Counted from the stretch's first letter, positions 45,364 through 55,109 are shown. The stretch: 64,000 nucleotides of DNA from Paractinoplanes durhamensis (GCF_016862175.1 NZ_BOML01000003.1:62001-126000); one strand, 5' to 3'. Translations and numbers: made by a program. The notes: generated from the letters alone by a model not told the origin.

Positions 45364-46206
45364 TCAGCGACCCACGGTGGCCATCGCGCGCTCACGCCGG
45401 GCCGCGACCGCGGAACCCGACTCGCGGCGCGCCATCTGTCGCAGGAACCACGGCGCCAGCGACAGACCCAGCACGGCCCAGACCGCGAGCACGCCGAACG
45501 TCTCGAGATGCCGCCAGGAATGGGTCAGCTCGACGACCGCCAGCGAGTCGGGCAGGAACACCGAGCGCATGCCCAACCCTAGCCAGTAGATCGGGAAGAC
45601 CTGCCCGACGGCCTGCAACCAGCCCGGCATGCCGGTGATCGGGTAGAAGATGCCGGAGATCGCGACCAGCCCGAAGACCGGCAGCATCACCAGGCCCAGG
45701 TTGCGCGGGTTCTCGAAGGTCGAGCCGATCACCGCGCCGATCGGCATGGTGGCCACGAACGCGAGCGGCACCAGCCAGAGCAGGTTGAGCCAGCCGCTCA
45801 GGCTCACGTGCAGGCCGTCGACCAGGAACAGGCCCGGCACCAGCTGGAGGGCAAGGCTGATCGCGGTCATCCCGCCGACCACCACCGCCTTGCCGACCAG
45901 GTAACCGCCCATCCCGTTCGGCGCCGCCTTGGCCCGCAGCAGCGTGCCGTCCTCCCGCTCGACCACCAGCAGCTGGGCCACCGTCACCAGGCCGCCGAAG
46001 GCCAGGCCCATGCCGAACACGCCGGGCAGCGTGCTCGCACCGAGCGAGAAACTCGTGCCCGGCACGTGTGCGTCGCGCATGAAGAAGACCGTGCCGATCA
46101 GGATGGCGGCCGGGAACAGGTAGGTCCACAGGTCGGCGAACGTGGTCAGGGTCTGCCGCAGCTCGATGCCGCCCCGGGCGAACCCGGTGCGCAGGACCGT
46201 CATCAT
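45364..46206 (-). CDS. ABC-2 type permease
   Basis: 280 aa starting MMTVLRTGFARGGIELRQTL, ATG overlapping the ATPase stop. Six membrane helices with the ABC-2 signature region (NPRNLGLVMLPVFGLVAISGIFYPI). Partner of the ATPase upstream. Exports an unknown lipid or drug-like molecule. Confidence 0.9.
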   Translation of the reverse strand: MMTVLRTGFARGGIELRQTLTTFADLWTYLFPAAILIGTVFFMRDAHVPGTSFSLGASTLPGVFGMGLAFGGLVTVAQLLVVEREDGTLLRAKAAPNGMGGYLVGKAVVVGGMTAISLALQLVPGLFLVDGLHVSLSGWLNLLWLVPLAFVATMPIGAVIGSTFENPRNLGLVMLPVFGLVAISGIFYPITGMPGWLQAVGQVFPIYWLGLGMRSVFLPDSLAVVELTHSWRHLETFGVLAVWAVLGLSLAPWFLRQMARRESGSAVAARRERAMATVGR

Positions 46207-47147
46207 CGCGCGCCTCCCTCGGCGTCGAACACCAGCTTCATGTAGGTGTCCTCGAGATTGTCGCGGCGCACCTCGAGGTCGCCGATGTCCTCGCCGTACT
46301 GCAAGAACAGCTGCCGGACGAAGGCCGTCGCGTCCGCCGCCGAGTGGATGAACCGCTGGCCGTCCCTGGTCCAGCGGATCTCGGTCTGGCCGGCCACCTG
46401 CCGGGACAGCTCGTCGGCCGAACCGTCCGCGATGATCCGGCCGCCGGCGAGGATCACGATCCGGTCGGCCAGCTTCTCGGCCTCGTCGAGGTCGTGGGTG
46501 GTCAGCAGGATGGTGGTGTCGTCCACATCGGTCAGCCGGTGCACCAGGTCGTGGAACTCGCGGCGGGCGGCCGGGTCGAAACCGGTCGTCGGCTCGTCGA
46601 GAAAGAGCAGCTCGGGGCGGCCGACGATGCCGATCGCCACGTCGAGCCGGCGGCGCTGGCCACCGGAGAGCCGCATCACCCGCTGGCCGGCGTGCGCGGT
46701 GAGGCCGACCGCGTCGAGCAGGTCGTCGACCGGCCACGGGCGGCTGATCTCCGGCGTGGAGTAGGCCGCGTAATACGTCCCCAGGTGTTTCAACAGCTCC
46801 CGTACCCGCCACTTGCCGTGGTCGCGCCAGGACTGCAACACCACGCCGACCCGGGCGCGCCAGTGCTCGCCGGCCGACGCCGGGTCGGCGCCGAGGACCC
46901 GCACCTCGCCGGCCGACCGCATCCGGAAACCCTCGAGGATCTCGATGGTCGTGGTCTTCCCCGCGCCGTTCGGCCCGAGCAGGGCCAGCACCTCGCCGCG
47001 GCGAGCGGTGAAGCTCACCCCGGCCAGCACATCCGTCGTGCCGTAACGCATCCGCAGGTCACGGACGTCGATGACCCGCTCGCCGGCCGGCACCTCGGTG
47101 CCGGTGTCGAGCTCCCCCGTCAAAGTCATTCCTCCCATGTCCAGCAC
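46203..47147 (-). CDS. ABC-2 transporter ATPase
   Basis: Up to 314 aa. Walker A GPNGAGKTTT, signature LSGGQRRRLD, Walker B LLFLDEPT and H-loop LLTTHDLDEA, with the C-terminal extension of drug/lipid exporters. Start is unsettled: GTG at 47147, or ATGs at 47138 and 47129 (the last right after GGAGGA). Promoter lies at or near the 47158-47177 palindrome shared with the divergent hydrolase. Confidence 0.92.
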   Translation of the reverse strand: MLDMGGMTLTGELDTGTEVPAGERVIDVRDLRMRYGTTDVLAGVSFTARRGEVLALLGPNGAGKTTTIEILEGFRMRSAGEVRVLGADPASAGEHWRARVGVVLQSWRDHGKWRVRELLKHLGTYYAAYSTPEISRPWPVDDLLDAVGLTAHAGQRVMRLSGGQRRRLDVAIGIVGRPELLFLDEPTTGFDPAARREFHDLVHRLTDVDDTTILLTTHDLDEAEKLADRIVILAGGRIIADGSADELSRQVAGQTEIRWTRDGQRFIHSAADATAFVRQLFLQYGEDIGDLEVRRDNLEDTYMKLVFDAEGGAR

Positions 47148-47157
47148 ACTATCAAGA

Positions 47158-47177
47158 ATGTAGTAGGTGTACTACAT
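47158..47177. promoter_or_regulatory. 20-bp palindrome between divergent genes
   Basis: ATGTAGTA and TACTACAT are perfect 8-base arms around GGTG. It lies 11 bases from the ABC ATPase start (47147) and 8 bases from the hydrolase start (47186). A dimeric regulator could control both. It resembles GntR/XRE-type operators; the nearest candidate is the XRE protein of the ABC operon. Confidence 0.7.
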
Positions 47178-47185
47178 TCCAGAAC

Positions 47186-47947
47186 ATGTCTTCTGTCGAT
47201 GTGACGACGGTAGGTCAAGGCCCCGGTCTGATCGTCGTGCCCGGCACCACCCGCCGGGCCCGGCACTACGCCGCCCTGGCCGACGCGCTGTCCGATTCGT
47301 ACACGGTGCACGTCGTCGAGCGCCGCGGCCGGGGGCGCAGCCCGGCCCAGAGTCCCGACTACGGCCTCGATCAAGAAGTGACCGACGCGCTCGACGTGCT
47401 CACCGAGACCGGGTCGCGGCAGATCTTCGGGCACAGCTACGGCGGGCTGGTCGCGCTGCACGTCGCGCTGCGGACCGACCTCGACCGGGTGATCGCCTAC
47501 GAGCCGGCGGTCAGCATCGACGGCTCGCTGCCGACGGCCTGGCTGCCCCGCTACGAGCAACTGCTCGCCGAGGGCCGGGACGCGCGGGCGATGGTCTACT
47601 ACCTGCACGCGCTCGGCTTCATGCCGAGCGGGCCGGTGGTCACCGCAGCGGTCTGGGCGATGCAGCGGTTCACCGCCGAGGGCCGGGCGATCCGGGAGGT
47701 GCTGCCCACGGTCGTGCGCGAGCTGATCGTGGCGCGCGAGATGGAATCGGACGGCGGGCGCTACGCCACGATCACCTCGCCGGTTCTCCTGCTCGGTGGG
47801 GGGCGCTCCCCGGCGTACATCAAGGAGGGAATGCCTTTGATCTTGGCGACAATCCCGAACGCCAAGTTGATCGTGACGCCCGAATTCGACCATAACGCCC
47901 CGGACTTGGGTGACCCGGCGGCCGTGGCGGAGCTCATTCGCGCCTAA
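47186..47947 (+). CDS. Alpha/beta-hydrolase
   Basis: 253 aa, N-terminus MSSVDVTTVGQGPGLIVVPGTT. Nucleophile elbow GHSYGG; the rest of the fold is clear (RGRGRSPAQSPDYGLDQEV). Substrate unknown. Divergent from the ABC-2 operon with a shared palindromic site. Confidence 0.87.
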   Translation: MSSVDVTTVGQGPGLIVVPGTTRRARHYAALADALSDSYTVHVVERRGRGRSPAQSPDYGLDQEVTDALDVLTETGSRQIFGHSYGGLVALHVALRTDLDRVIAYEPAVSIDGSLPTAWLPRYEQLLAEGRDARAMVYYLHALGFMPSGPVVTAAVWAMQRFTAEGRAIREVLPTVVRELIVAREMESDGGRYATITSPVLLLGGGRSPAYIKEGMPLILATIPNAKLIVTPEFDHNAPDLGDPAAVAELIRA

Positions 47948-47988
47948 CGGTGATCGTGTTGATCGCCTCGGCTGGATACGCTGATGCG

Positions 47989-48930
47989 ATGGGGATCAAG
48001 CAGGTGAGGGCACTCACCACGACGCTGCCCTCGGTCACCTGGATTCCCCTTGCCCGGGCCCACGCCGAGCGCGCCGACGAGATGACCGCGGGCCACCGTG
48101 CCCGGCGGGCCACCGGCGAGAAACACGCGATCGAGGACTTCCTCTACGACTACTACGGCACCCGGCCCGCGCAGATGCGGCGCTGGCATCCCGGCGTCGG
48201 TGCCGGCCTCGCCCCGGCCCCCGACGGCCTGGCCGAGCAGGCCACTTGGAAGTTCTACATGAAATTTCCGGACGGCGTGGTCACCCTCGACCAGGACGCG
48301 TTCATGCAGGCCCGCGGCGAGAGCGTGCGCTACATCCACGGTCTCCTCACCGCGACCGCGTCCCGCCCGGTCTTCTCCGGCTGCTTCGGCCTGCACGAGT
48401 GGGCGATGGTCTACCGCGACCGCGACCACCGGCATCAACTGCCGCTGCGGCTCGGCCAGGCGGAGACCGACAAGGTCGTCGAGCAACACCCGATTCGGTG
48501 TACGCATTTCGATGCGTTCCGCTTCTTCACCCCGGAGGCCGTCGGGCTCAACCGCCTGCAGCCCACCCGGGCCACCCAGGTCGACCTCGACCAGCCGGGT
48601 TGCCTGCACGCCGCGATGGATGTGCACAAGTGGGCGCAGAAGCTGGGCCCCGCCGTGCCGGGTGCCCTCGCGCTCGACTGCTTCGCCCTGGCCGGCGACA
48701 TCCGGCTGCTCGACATGCAGGCCAGCCCGTACGATCTGACCTCCTACGGCCACGATCCGGTGAAAATCGAAACCCCGGAGGGCAAAGCCGAGTACGTGGC
48801 CAGGCAGCGCGAGTTCGCCCGCCGGGCCGCCGCGCTACGTGCCCGGCTGATCCGAGTGTGCGAAGAGCTGATGGGCCCGGAGGGCGCCGCCCGCAACCGC
48901 GAGGCCGTCGCGCCCTTCAACCGGCGCTAA
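47989..48930 (+). CDS. Conserved protein often labelled 3-methyladenine glycosylase
   Basis: 313 aa from ATG at 47989; an upstream in-frame start at 47950 is possible. Conserved stretch EKHAIEDFLYDYYGTRPAQMRRWHPGVG. Actinobacterial relatives are often labelled 3-methyladenine DNA glycosylase in databases, but I see no HhH-GPD or AlkA features, so I would not accept that label without a test. Several His/Asp/Cys are conserved-looking. Confidence 0.72.
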   Translation: MGIKQVRALTTTLPSVTWIPLARAHAERADEMTAGHRARRATGEKHAIEDFLYDYYGTRPAQMRRWHPGVGAGLAPAPDGLAEQATWKFYMKFPDGVVTLDQDAFMQARGESVRYIHGLLTATASRPVFSGCFGLHEWAMVYRDRDHRHQLPLRLGQAETDKVVEQHPIRCTHFDAFRFFTPEAVGLNRLQPTRATQVDLDQPGCLHAAMDVHKWAQKLGPAVPGALALDCFALAGDIRLLDMQASPYDLTSYGHDPVKIETPEGKAEYVARQREFARRAAALRARLIRVCEELMGPEGAARNREAVAPFNRR

Positions 48931-49367
48931 TCGTTCGGGTAGGACCGGCGGTTCTTCTTCGTCTCGCCGCGGCGCTTCTTCTCGGCGATCCGGCGCTCGA
49001 CCGAGCCCTTCGACGGGCGGGTGGCGCGCCGGGCCCGCGGCGGCGCGGCGACCGCGGCGGCGACCAGGCCGGCCAGCCGGGCGGCCGCGGCCTCACGATT
49101 GCGCAGCTGGGAGCGGTGCTCGGAGGCGACCACGGTCAGCACGCCCTGCACCAGCCGCGCCTCGAGCCGGGCCAGCGCCCGCTCGCGCAGCGCGGTCGGC
49201 AGCAGCGGCGAGCCGGCCACGTCCCAGGACAGCTCGACCCGCGAGTCGGTGGTATTGACGCCCTGGCCGCCCGGGCCGCTCGCGCGCGAGAAGCGCCAGG
49301 AGAGCTCGGCCGCCGGAATCGTCAGACGGTCGTTGACCCGGACATCCTCAAGCACGCCTGCCAGCAT
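48927..49367 (-). CDS. arfB: Alternative ribosome-rescue factor ArfB
   Basis: 146 aa. Peptidyl-tRNA hydrolase GGQ motif in FSRASGPGGQGVNTTDSRVEL; basic C-terminal tail (RRIAEKKRRGETKKNRRSYPND) that enters the empty mRNA channel. Releases peptides from stalled ribosomes. Its stop overlaps the convergent 3' end of the 47989-48930 gene by four bases. Confidence 0.93.
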   Translation of the reverse strand: MLAGVLEDVRVNDRLTIPAAELSWRFSRASGPGGQGVNTTDSRVELSWDVAGSPLLPTALRERALARLEARLVQGVLTVVASEHRSQLRNREAAAARLAGLVAAAVAAPPRARRATRPSKGSVERRIAEKKRRGETKKNRRSYPND

Positions 49368-49446
49368 GGCACCCCGCTCGGCGCGACCGCCACGCAGTTA
49401 TCGATCAAGGGCAGGCAGGCGTTGACCCACGAGGCAGTATGGGGAG

Positions 49447-50760
49447 GTGACGTCCCCAAGTGCGCCGGTTGTCACCACCGGCTATCCGTGGCCTATTGAA
49501 ACCACGCGACTGGACAACGGCCTTCGGGTTGTGGTCAGTGAGGACCGGAGCTCGCCGGTCGTCTGCGTCAACCTTTGGTATGACGTGGGCTCGCGGCACG
49601 AACCGGCCGGGCAGACCGGCTTCGCGCACCTCTTCGAGCATCTGATGTTCGAGGGCTCGGTGCACGTCAAGAAGACCGAGCACATGCGCCTGGTGCAGGG
49701 CAACGGCGGCTCGCTCAACGCGACCACCAACCCGGACCGCACCAACTACTTCGAGACCATGCCGTCCGAGCACCTCGAGCTGGCCCTGTGGCTGGAGGCC
49801 GACCGGATGGGCGGGCTGGTGCCCGCGCTCACCCAGGAAACCCTGGACAACCAGCGCGAGGTGGTGAAGAACGAGCGCCGCCAGCGGTACGAGAACGTCC
49901 CCTACGGCGACGCCTGGCTGCGGCTGCTGGAGCTGCTCTACCCGCCCGGCCACCCCTACCATCACCCCACGATCGGGTCGATGGAAGACCTGAACGCGGC
50001 CGGCCTGGACACCTTCAAGGCCTTCCACCAGCAGTATTACGTGCCCAACAACTGCGTGCTGACGGTGGCCGGGGACGCGTCGCCGGCCGAGGTGTTCGCG
50101 CTCGCCGAGAAGTATTTCGGGCAGCTCGCCCCGGTGGCGGGCATCCCGGCGGCACCCTCCGCGCACCTGACCGGTCCGGCGACCACCCCGGCGCGGGAAA
50201 CGGTGAGTGCGGCGGTACCGGCTCCGCGGATCTACCTTTCGCACCGTACGCATCCGTTCGGCACCGCCGGCTACGACGCGATCACCGTGCTCGCCACGGT
50301 CCTCGGCAACGGCCGGGGCAGCCGGCTCTATCAGCGGCTCGCCGACGGCAAGCGGATCGCCCAGCCCGACTACATCGGCTCGTACGGGGTCGACCTCGCG
50401 CACGCCCCCGCCCCGCTGATCATCACGGCGACGGCGAAGGACGGCGTCGACGTGGCCGAGCTGGAGGACGGCCTGTCCGAGGTCATCGCCGGCCTGGTCA
50501 CCGAGCCGGTCACCGACGAGGAGCTGTCCCGGGCCAAGGCGCTGCTGACCACCGCGTGGTGGCGGTCGCTGTCCACGGTGGGCGGCCGGGCCGACACCCT
50601 CGGGCGGTATGCGACGCAGTTCGGCGACCCGGCCACGGTCGCCTACCGGCTGCCGCAGTGGCTCGCGGTCACCGCCGACGACGTGACCGAGGCCGCCGCG
50701 TACGCCCTCAAGCCCGAGTCCCGGGTGACGCTGACCTACCTGCCGGAGGAGAAGGCATGA
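49447..50760 (+). CDS. M16 zinc peptidase, catalytic subunit
   Basis: 437 aa from a GTG. Inverted zinc motif HLFEH (residues 61-65) with the distal Glu in the ENVPYGDAW..ELL region, so it is the active half of a two-gene M16B peptidase. Stop overlaps the next start (ATGA). Cytoplasmic; degrades peptides. Confidence 0.92.
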   Translation: MTSPSAPVVTTGYPWPIETTRLDNGLRVVVSEDRSSPVVCVNLWYDVGSRHEPAGQTGFAHLFEHLMFEGSVHVKKTEHMRLVQGNGGSLNATTNPDRTNYFETMPSEHLELALWLEADRMGGLVPALTQETLDNQREVVKNERRQRYENVPYGDAWLRLLELLYPPGHPYHHPTIGSMEDLNAAGLDTFKAFHQQYYVPNNCVLTVAGDASPAEVFALAEKYFGQLAPVAGIPAAPSAHLTGPATTPARETVSAAVPAPRIYLSHRTHPFGTAGYDAITVLATVLGNGRGSRLYQRLADGKRIAQPDYIGSYGVDLAHAPAPLIITATAKDGVDVAELEDGLSEVIAGLVTEPVTDEELSRAKALLTTAWWRSLSTVGGRADTLGRYATQFGDPATVAYRLPQWLAVTADDVTEAAAYALKPESRVTLTYLPEEKA

Positions 50761-52100
50761 CCCTCGTCGCCACCAGGCCGGGGACGGGCGAGGCCCGGCC
50801 CTACACCTTCCCGGAGATCCGCCGGGTCACCGTGGGCGGCGGCACCGTGATCGCCGCGCACCTGCCCGGTCAGCTGCTGGCCAGCGCCATGCTGTTGCTC
50901 GACGCCGGCGCCGCGCACGAGTCGGACGGCCGCGAGGGCACCGCGACGGTGCTGGCCAAGTCGCTCGAGGAGGGCACCAGGACGCGCGACTCGGCCGCCT
51001 ACGCGCTCGCCCTCGAGGGCCTCGGCGCCGAGCTGTCCCCGTCGGTCGACTGGGACTCGTTCCGGGTCGGCGTCTCCGCGCCGGTCCCGCTGCTGCTCGC
51101 CACCGTGCGGCTGGCCGCCGAGGCGATCCGCACCCCGCGGCTCGACCCGGCCGACGTGCTGCGGGTCCGCGACGACGAGGTGACCGCGCTGCGGATGGAC
51201 TGGGCGCAGCCCGGCCCCCGCGCCGACGCCACCCTGCGCGCCGACCTGTTCGGCACCGGCCGCTACGGCCGTCCGCTGCACGGCGACCCGACGTCGGTGG
51301 CCGCCGTCACGGTCGACGACGTGCTCGCGTTCCACCAGTCCGGGCTGCTGCGCCCGGGGGTCCTGCTCGTCGCCGGCGACCTGGACACCCTCGACCTGGC
51401 CGCCCTCGGCGAGGCCGCGTTCGCCGGCACCACCGGCTCGGCCCGCGCGCCGGAGGGCCCGCTGGCCTGGACGCCGCGCGACCAGCGCACGGTGATCCTG
51501 GTCGACCGGCCCGGCTCGGTGCAGTCGACGCTGCGCCTCGGCCACCGGTCGCCGGAGCGGGCCACCCCCGACTACGTGCCGATGACGCTCGCGGCCACGG
51601 TGCTCGGCGGCGCCTTCACGTCCCGCCTCAACCACCTGATCCGCGAGGTGAAGGGCTACACGTACGGGATCCGCGGCAGTTACGCGATGTCCCGGCGCTT
51701 CGGCCGGTTCGAGGTGGCCGCGGGCGTGCAGACCGCGGTGACCGTGCCGGCCATCGTCGACACGCTCGGCGAGATCGACCGCACCCAGCTGGACGGGGTG
51801 ACCGAGGACGAGCTGTCGGTGGCCCGCTCGTGGCGGGCCGGCCAGCTGTCGGTGGAGATGCAGACGCCGGGCGCGATCGTGGGTGCGCTGAGCACCCTGG
51901 TCCTGCACGGCCTGCCGGACGACTACTACCCGTCGCTGCGCACGCAGTACCTGGAAGCGACCGTCGAGCAGGTGTCGGCGGCCGCGGCGGCCCAGCTGCA
52001 CCCGAAGGGCCTGACCCTGGTGGTGGAGGGCGACGCCGCGGTGATCCGGGACGAGCTGGTGGCGGCGAAGATCGGCGACGTGGTCGACGCCTCGTTCTGA
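50757..52100 (+). CDS. M16 peptidase-like, non-catalytic subunit
   Basis: 447 aa paralogue without HxxEH. It keeps the C-terminal SRLNHLIREVKGYTYGI, which contains the R/Y substrate-binding pair of the partner chain. With the previous gene it forms an alpha-beta heterodimer, as in known M16B pairs. Confidence 0.9.
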   Translation: MTLVATRPGTGEARPYTFPEIRRVTVGGGTVIAAHLPGQLLASAMLLLDAGAAHESDGREGTATVLAKSLEEGTRTRDSAAYALALEGLGAELSPSVDWDSFRVGVSAPVPLLLATVRLAAEAIRTPRLDPADVLRVRDDEVTALRMDWAQPGPRADATLRADLFGTGRYGRPLHGDPTSVAAVTVDDVLAFHQSGLLRPGVLLVAGDLDTLDLAALGEAAFAGTTGSARAPEGPLAWTPRDQRTVILVDRPGSVQSTLRLGHRSPERATPDYVPMTLAATVLGGAFTSRLNHLIREVKGYTYGIRGSYAMSRRFGRFEVAAGVQTAVTVPAIVDTLGEIDRTQLDGVTEDELSVARSWRAGQLSVEMQTPGAIVGALSTLVLHGLPDDYYPSLRTQYLEATVEQVSAAAAAQLHPKGLTLVVEGDAAVIRDELVAAKIGDVVDASF

Positions 52101-52109
52101 TCGGCCTTC

Positions 52110-52141
52110 TTCCGGGGCTACCCCTCCAGGTAGCCCCGGAA
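52110..52141. terminator. Bidirectional hairpin between M16 and P1 peptidase genes
   Basis: TTCCGGGGCTACC and GGTAGCCCCGGAA form a 13-bp stem around CCTCCA. It starts 10 bases after the M16 stop and covers the last bases of the P1 gene. No T run, so termination is uncertain. Confidence 0.5.
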
Positions 52142-53110
52142 GTCACCGGCCCCGGTCGCGGCCAGCATGCCGTGCACGATCGCCCGGCTGAACGTGTCGG
52201 CGGCGACGGTGAGCAGCGCGTTGAACTCCGCGATCCCCAGGGTCGGTCCGACGCCGGTGGCCAGGGCGAAGATGGTGTCACCGTCGAGCATGGAGTGGGC
52301 CGGCCGGATCGCTCGGGCCAGGCCGTCGTGGGCGACGCCGGCGAGTTTCTGGCACTGGGCCTTGGTGAGGCTCGCGTCGGTGGCGACGACGCCGATCGTG
52401 GTGTTGAGGCCCGGTTCGGTCGCCGGGCTTTCCTTCCGCGGCGAAATGTCCGGGAATTCGTCTTCTAAGCCGTAGGGCAGCCCGTAAAGGACGCCCGTCG
52501 CCGGGTCAACGCACGAACCGACCGCATTCACCGCAGCGATCGCCCCCAACGTGAGGCCGCCGGCCACCGAGCTCGCCGATCCGATCCCGCCCTTCAAACC
52601 ACCGGCCTTCGCGCCCGTGCCGGCACCGACCGTGCCCATCGCCACCGGCCCGTCGCTCGCCGCGTCGTAAGCGGCGGTCCCGAACGACGCATCCGGCGTG
52701 TTTCGCCAGCCGCCGCCCCGGCCGAGATCGAACAGCACCGCCGCCGGCACGATCGGCACCACCTGGCCCGGCTCGACACCGATCGGGAACCCGATCCCCG
52801 CGTCGGCGAGCCGCCGCATCACCCCGGTCGCGGCATCCAGCCCGAACGCACTGCCGCCGCCCAGCATCACCGCGTGCACCCGCTCGACCAGATTGCGCGG
52901 GTCGAGCAGGTCGGTCTCCCGGGTGCCCGGGCCGCCGCCGCGCACGTCGACGCCGCCGACCGCACCCTCCGGCGGGGCCAGCACCACCGTCGTGCCGGTG
53001 AGCCATCCGTCGCCGATCCGCTCGTGATGACCGACCCGGATTCCAGCCACATCGGTGATGCTGTTGAACCGTCCGGGTTTGATTTCGGTCACCCGAATCA
53101 CAATAACCAT
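52118..53110 (-). CDS. P1/DmpA family (S58) aminopeptidase
   Basis: 330 aa. DmpA-type Ntn enzyme with autoprocessing: GVRVGHHE-like N-terminus (ITDVAGIRVGHHERIGDG), GGSAFGLDAATGV, GKAGGLKGGIGSAS and the cleavage region LNTTIGVVATDASLTKAQ with the nucleophile after it. N-terminal aminopeptidase or esterase of unknown substrate. Start at 53110 (alternatives a few codons on). Divergent from the EEP gene. Confidence 0.9.
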   Translation of the reverse strand: MVIVIRVTEIKPGRFNSITDVAGIRVGHHERIGDGWLTGTTVVLAPPEGAVGGVDVRGGGPGTRETDLLDPRNLVERVHAVMLGGGSAFGLDAATGVMRRLADAGIGFPIGVEPGQVVPIVPAAVLFDLGRGGGWRNTPDASFGTAAYDAASDGPVAMGTVGAGTGAKAGGLKGGIGSASSVAGGLTLGAIAAVNAVGSCVDPATGVLYGLPYGLEDEFPDISPRKESPATEPGLNTTIGVVATDASLTKAQCQKLAGVAHDGLARAIRPAHSMLDGDTIFALATGVGPTLGIAEFNALLTVAADTFSRAIVHGMLAATGAGDFRGYLEG

Positions 53111-53143
53111 GATCGGAACCGCCGGGCCGATACCGTCGGCCCC

Positions 53144-54136
53144 GTGACGCTCACCAGCACGCCGACCGACGTCCGACCGGCCCGGCGGGCGCTCCGCACC
53201 GCGCTGCTCGCCCTGCTCGTGCTGCCCGGCCTGGCCTGGGCGGTCATCCGGGTGCTCGGCTGGGAACGCGGCCCGCTGGTGCAGTTGTTCGCCTTCACCC
53301 CGTACGCCGCGGCCTGGACCCTGATCCCGATGGTGATCGCGCTGCTCACCCGGAAATGGCTGGTCGCGGCGGCCGCCCTGCTCGCCGCCGCGCTGATGGC
53401 GGTGTGCGTGCTGCCACGCGCGCTGCCGGACACCGACCGCGGCCCGGCCACCGGCGTCCGCCTGACCGTGATGACGGCCAACGTCTACTTCGGGCGGGCC
53501 GACCCGGCCGCGCTGGTCAAACTGGTCCAGGACAACGACGTGGCCATCCTGGCCCTGCAGGAGTTCACCCCCGACACGAAGTGGGGACTCCTCGACGCCG
53601 GCCTCGACAAGCTGCTGCCGTACCACTCGCTCGCCGACATCTACGGCACCACCGGCTCCGGCCTCTACTCCCGCTTCCCGATCACCGACCCGGGTTCGAT
53701 CTTCGGCAAGGGCGGAAACTTCCAGGCGTACGCGACGATCCAGCCCCCCGGCGCCAAAGCCCTGAACGTGGAGTCGGCCCACCCGATCGCCCCGTACGCC
53801 GTCTCGGTGCTCGGCGACTGGCGCACCGACCTGGCCGACGAGCCGACCCCCGACCCGAACGGCAACCCCGGCATCCTGCTCGGCGACTTCAACTCGACCC
53901 TCGACCACGCCCCGGTCCGCAAGCTGATCCGCGAGGGTTACCGAGACGCCGCCGACACGCTCGGCAAGGGCTTGATCCCGACGTGGGGCCCGTACGGCGG
54001 CGAGCACCTCCCCCCGGTAACCCTCGACCACGTCCTGGCCGACACCCGCATCGGCGTACGCGAGCTATCCGTACACAACGTCCCCGGCAGCGACCACCGA
54101 GCCGTAATAGCAGCCCTGACCGTCCCGGCCACCTAA
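53144..54136 (+). CDS. Membrane-anchored endonuclease/exonuclease/phosphatase protein
   Basis: 330 aa from a GTG: three membrane helices (residues ~20-100) and then an EEP domain with MTANVYFG, LALQEFTP, LGDFNSTLDH, TLDHVLADTR and GSDHRAVIA. The domain should face the outside. Likely a phosphodiesterase for lipid or nucleotide. A paralogue with the same plan lies at 55336. Confidence 0.88.
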   Translation: MTLTSTPTDVRPARRALRTALLALLVLPGLAWAVIRVLGWERGPLVQLFAFTPYAAAWTLIPMVIALLTRKWLVAAAALLAAALMAVCVLPRALPDTDRGPATGVRLTVMTANVYFGRADPAALVKLVQDNDVAILALQEFTPDTKWGLLDAGLDKLLPYHSLADIYGTTGSGLYSRFPITDPGSIFGKGGNFQAYATIQPPGAKALNVESAHPIAPYAVSVLGDWRTDLADEPTPDPNGNPGILLGDFNSTLDHAPVRKLIREGYRDAADTLGKGLIPTWGPYGGEHLPPVTLDHVLADTRIGVRELSVHNVPGSDHRAVIAALTVPAT

Positions 54137-54152
54137 ACAGCCCGGCGGCTCG

Positions 54153-54650
54153 TCAGTCGGCCGCCCGGTCCCATCCGCTGCGGGTGAAGGCGTCGAGGAC
54201 CCTGCGGCGCAAATCCTGTGGGAGCACGCCGGCGAACGGCGAATTCTGCCGGAGCTCGATGGATTCCGGGTCTTCCGAGGTCAGCGCCCGGAGGACGGCG
54301 CTGGGACCCTCGTCGATCCGTTCCTGCCAGCGCGCGAGCCAGATCTCGGCCATCGTGTCCCGGTGCTGGCGGCGCAGCCGCTCCAGGTTCTGTCGGGCCT
54401 TTGCCAGCACCGGGTCGGGGTCGGAGACCAGCGCACCGGCGACCGCCTGATGCAACCAGAGTGATTTCACCTGGTCGCGGGTCAGCTTCGGCTTGGGTCG
54501 CAACAACGCTTCCACGCCGCTGCGCTCGACTCGCCGATGTTTGCCGACCTTGACGAATGGCAGGTCGCCGCGCTCGCAAAGGTTGACGACCTGCTGGCGG
54601 GAAACCCCCAGCAGGTCGGCCGCCTCGCCGGTAGTCAGGAGCTCACCCAC
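54153..54650 (-). CDS. Excisionase-type HTH protein, possible orphan antitoxin
   Basis: 165 aa from a GTG at 54650 (frame open to 54683). N-terminal Xis/MerR-like HTH ([39 protein letters not shown]) and a helical C-terminus ending in [19 protein letters not shown]. In actinobacteria proteins like this precede PIN-domain toxins; here no PIN gene follows. Confidence 0.7.
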   Translation of the reverse strand: MGELLTTGEAADLLGVSRQQVVNLCERGDLPFVKVGKHRRVERSGVEALLRPKPKLTRDQVKSLWLHQAVAGALVSDPDPVLAKARQNLERLRRQHRDTMAEIWLARWQERIDEGPSAVLRALTSEDPESIELRQNSPFAGVLPQDLRRRVLDAFTRSGWDRAAD

Positions 54651-54695
54651 ACTCAAACCGTAGGCCGTAAACGCTAAAAACACAAATGGCCTGAG

Positions 54696-55109
54696 CTACG
54701 GGAGCAGGATCAGTTTGCCTCGGGTGTGGCCGGTTGCGCTCCGGGTCTGGGCCTGGGCCGCCTCGGTCAAGGGGTAGGTCTCGGCGACCGTTATCCGCAG
54801 CTCGCCGATGGTTGCTCGGCGGGCCAGCTCGGCCAAGGCCTCGGGGGTCGGGGTGCCGGAGGACGAGAACGTCACGCCGTGGTCCGCGGCCGTCGGGTCG
54901 GCGATCGTGATGATCCGGTCCGTGGTGCCGCCGCGCAGGGTGATCGAATCCGGCAGAGCGCCCTGGCCGGCGGCGTCGAAGACGGCGTCCACGCCCTGCG
55001 GCGCCAGCGCCTCGACCCGGGCGATCAGGCCCTCGCCGTACGTTGTCGGCAGCGCACCCAGCTCTCGCAGGTCGCGGTCAACCGGACCACCCGGCTGCGC
55101 CTGCAGCAC
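54696..55109 (-). pseudogene. Truncated MDR alcohol dehydrogenase/quinone reductase
   Basis: The frame matches only the C-terminal ~130 residues of a zinc-free MDR enzyme (RELGALPTTYGEGLIARVE, GVDAVFDAAGQGAL, HTRGKLILLP). The N-terminal half and the GxGxxG core start are missing. Homology stops near 55080, and the remaining N-terminal codons are the reverse side of the neighbouring regulator fragment. Confidence 0.82.
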
